From: an uncultured Lachnospiraceae bacterium
Lineage (GTDB): Bacteria; Bacillota_A; Clostridia; Lachnospirales; Lachnospiraceae
Direction: 5' to 3'
Length of the DNA: 14,463 nucleotides
NCBI GenBank assembly: GCA_900553635.1
Contig: USDU01000039.1
Location: 1 to 14,463 of the forward strand
Shown here: positions 12,699 through 14,463 of the stretch, piece after piece
Layout of the letters: every line of letters begins with the position of its first letter
Position numbering within the stretch: the stretch's first letter is position 1
Made by a program: the position numbers and the translations under genes
Notes under the pieces: model-generated
What the model was told of the DNA's origin: nothing
The model's input: only the letters and a program-made list of their open reading frames with translations
Databases searched by the model: none

Positions 12699-14018
12699 CT
12701 ATGCCTCACTCTTTATTTTCTTAAAATGTTCTTTGATCTGCTTCTCATACCCATTATCTGACAACTCATAAAACTTCTCTCCCAGCACCTCGTCAGGCAG
12801 ATACTGCTGCTCTACATAATGATTCGGGTAATCATGGGCGTACTTATACCCTGTACCATGACCCAGCTTGCCCGCACCCGGATAATGGGCGTCCTGCAGA
12901 TGGGGCGGCACGCTGGTGCGCTTTGTCTTCACCGACTCCATAGCCGCAAAGATGGCATTGACTGCGGAATTGCTCTTGGGCGCGCAGGCTACATAGGAAG
13001 CCGCCTGGGCCAGGATAATCTGTGCTTCCGGAAAACCGATGCGCTCCACGGCCTGAGCTGCTGATACCGCCACGGTTAAAGCCATGGGATCCGCGTTTCC
13101 CACATCCTCAGACGCGCAAATCATAATTCTGCGGGCGATAAACCGTTCATCCTCCCCCGCGTAAATCATTTTCGCCAGATAATAGACTGCCGCGTCCGGA
13201 TCGGAGCCGCGCATACTTTTGATAAAGGCGGAAATGGTATCGTAGTGATTGTCGCCGGTCTTGTCGTAGCGCACCGTCCGCTTCTGGATGCACTCGGACA
13301 TCACCTCCAGCGTCAGGTGAATCCGCCCGTCCCCGGAGGGCTCCGTGGTCAGCACGCCAAGCTCGATGGCGTTCAGGGCCGACCGGGCGTCGCCGCCTGC
13401 GATATCCGCCAGAAAATCCGCCGCTTCGTCGGTGATCTCCGCCTGATACGCGCCCATGCCCCGCTCTTTATCCGTCAGAGCCCGGTGAATCAGTTCCAGA
13501 ATATCTGATTTTTCCAGTGCTTTCAATTCAAAAATCACAGAACGGGACAGTAAAGCTCCATTTACTTCGAAATAGGGATTCTCGGTGGTGGCTCCTATGA
13601 GAATCACCGTACCGTCTTCCACGAAGGGCAGAAGATAATCCTGCTGCCCCTTATTGAACCGGTGAATCTCGTCCACGAACAGGATGGTCTTGCGGCCATA
13701 CATCCCCAGGTTATCCTTGGCCCGATTTACCACAGCCTCCATATCCTTCTTGCCGGCCACCGTGGCGTTCAGCTGGGTAAAATCCGCCTTTGTCGTATTG
13801 GCGATGACACGGGCAATAGTGGTCTTGCCGGTGCCGGGCGGTCCGTAAAAAATCAGTGAGCTTAATTTATCGGCTCGGATGGCCCGGTAAAGCAGCTTGT
13901 CCTTTCCTATGATATGCTTCTGTCCCACAATCTCGTCCAGGGTCCGGGGACGCAGCCGGGACGCCAGCGGCGCCTCCTGCTTCTGTGTATTTTCCCGCAT
14001 ATAATCAAATAAATCCAT
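12699..14018 (-). CDS. rarA: Replication-associated recombination protein A (RarA/MgsA)
   Basis: 439-residue AAA+ ATPase of the RarA/MgsA/WRNIP1 family, which acts at stalled replication forks. Walker A GPPGTGKTT (59-67), Walker B ILFVDEIHRF (112-121), sensor-1 GATTENP and the N-terminal PLASRLRPRTLDEIVGQ are all present. The C-terminal tetramerisation domain follows, including KMIYAGEDERFIARRIMICA and the QDAHYPGAGKLGHGTGYKYA region. Full length. ATG at 14018 with AAGGAG 8 bases upstream. It begins only 27 bases after the polysaccharide deacetylase gene, so the two are probably co-transcribed despite unrelated roles. The TAG stop is at 12701-12699. Confidence 0.96.
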   Translation of the reverse strand: MDLFDYMRENTQKQEAPLASRLRPRTLDEIVGQKHIIGKDKLLYRAIRADKLSSLIFYGPPGTGKTTIARVIANTTKADFTQLNATVAGKKDMEAVVNRAKDNLGMYGRKTILFVDEIHRFNKGQQDYLLPFVEDGTVILIGATTENPYFEVNGALLSRSVIFELKALEKSDILELIHRALTDKERGMGAYQAEITDEAADFLADIAGGDARSALNAIELGVLTTEPSGDGRIHLTLEVMSECIQKRTVRYDKTGDNHYDTISAFIKSMRGSDPDAAVYYLAKMIYAGEDERFIARRIMICASEDVGNADPMALTVAVSAAQAVERIGFPEAQIILAQAASYVACAPKSNSAVNAIFAAMESVKTKRTSVPPHLQDAHYPGAGKLGHGTGYKYAHDYPNHYVEQQYLPDEVLGEKFYELSDNGYEKQIKEHFKKIKSEA

Positions 14019-14045
14019 CTGTATCTCTCCTTGTACCCAGGCGCA

Positions 14046-14463
14046 CTACTCCAGAATCAGTTCGTCCGCCGTCACAAATTCGTACCCTTTTTCCTGCAGC
14101 GCATCCACAATCCGAAGGGCCGCATCCACGGTGGTCCGGTAGGAATCATGCATGAGAATCACATCGTTTTCCTCCACATCGGATAGTACCTCCCGCACAA
14201 TCTGGTCGGCATTTTTCACCTTCCAGTCCAGGGTATCCAGGGTCCAGAATACCGGAATCATCAGCACCTCACATTCCAGCTCCTTATTCCAGCTTCCGTA
14301 GGGAGGACGCACGTATTCCACCTGCTGTCCGGTGATGGCGGTAATGGCGCTGCTGGTGTCCTGAATCTCCGCGCAGGCCTCTTTTAAGGGCAGACTGTTC
14401 ACGTCCACATGGTAAAAGGTATGATTGCCGATGAGATGCCCTTCCTCATGCATGCGCCGGATG
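14046..14463 (-). CDS. Polysaccharide deacetylase, partial at window edge
   Basis: C-terminal 139 residues of a NodB-homology carbohydrate esterase; the 5' end lies beyond 14463. Visible motifs are the metal-binding GNHTFYHVD (motif 2, two His), RPPYGSWN (motif 3), WTLDTLDWK (motif 4) and VILMHDSY (motif 5, catalytic His). These enzymes remove N-acetyl groups from peptidoglycan or related polymers outside the membrane, so a signal peptide or anchor is expected in the missing part. A Met at 14453-14451 is internal: the frame continues upstream as IRR and motif 1 is still missing. The gene lies immediately upstream of rarA. Confidence 0.92.
   Translation of the reverse strand, partial: IRRMHEEGHLIGNHTFYHVDVNSLPLKEACAEIQDTSSAITAITGQQVEYVRPPYGSWNKELECEVLMIPVFWTLDTLDWKVKNADQIVREVLSDVEENDVILMHDSYRTTVDAALRIVDALQEKGYEFVTADELILE

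Noticed and set aside
12692..12705. Small GGCATA/TATGCC stem as the rarA terminator
   Set aside because: It overlaps the rarA stop and is followed by A residues, not T, on the rarA strand.
1..14463. tRNA, rRNA, CRISPR arrays, riboswitches, insertion sequences
   Set aside because: Read through both strands for cloverleaf ends (CCA, TTCGANNC), regular spaced repeats, known riboswitch cores and transposase motifs; none found convincingly.

Overview
The window reads like the chromosome of a gut-type Lachnospiraceae bacterium (Bacillota, Clostridia). This is inferred from the mixture of a DUF815 AAA ATPase, a PadR-controlled permease-prefix/SEDS-like membrane protein, a YtrA-type GntR-ABC operon, a DUF362 protein and a GNAT with a HAD-like N-terminus, together with AGGAGG ribosome sites and consensus sigma-A promoters. 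There are no rRNA or tRNA genes, no CRISPR array, no transposase and no prophage genes.

Layout. 1-147: the left edge holds a hairpin and the terminator of the DUF815 gene. 148-1461 (-): DUF815 AAA ATPase. 1717-1992 (+): a CsoR-family copper-type repressor with a consensus promoter and its own terminator. 2048-3935 (-): a PadR repressor followed by a membrane protein that looks like a diverged SEDS (FtsW/RodA/SpoVE) protein lacking the catalytic Asp; a near-perfect 18-bp dyad wraps the PadR promoter. 4023-4221: stacked hairpins, one a strong terminator. 4222-5223 (-): DUF362 protein with a MerR-type 19-bp-spacer promoter. 5415-5720 (+): two CsoR-like operators in front of the first ~50 codons of a heavy-metal P-type ATPase that has been deleted downstream. 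5784-7702 (+): a GntR(YtrA)-ABC ATPase-ABC permease operon.

7703-8031 is the most unusual stretch. It is a convergent intergenic region filled by two long hairpins. Each begins directly after the stop codon of its gene, the two have unrelated stem sequences, and both share a 27-nt loop core that differs only at one covarying base pair. 8032-10154 (-): a short lipoprotein resembling one lobe of a sugar-binding protein, downstream of a HEAT-repeat RNA methyltransferase-like protein. 10155-11203: about 1 kb without an intact gene, holding hairpins, a deleted and frameshifted transporter, and two mutually homologous coding remnants facing away from each other. 11204-12022 (-): GNAT acetyltransferase. 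12107-12628 (+): cyclophilin-type prolyl isomerase with promoter and terminator. 12699-14018 (-): RarA/MgsA. 14046-14463 (-): a polysaccharide deacetylase cut by the window edge.

Most genes are ordinary accessory or housekeeping functions. Two metal and stress themes recur: CsoR with CsoR-type operators, now separated by 3.4 kb and facing a dead ATPase, and a MerR-type promoter without its regulator in the window. All family assignments come from reading motifs by eye; no database search was run.
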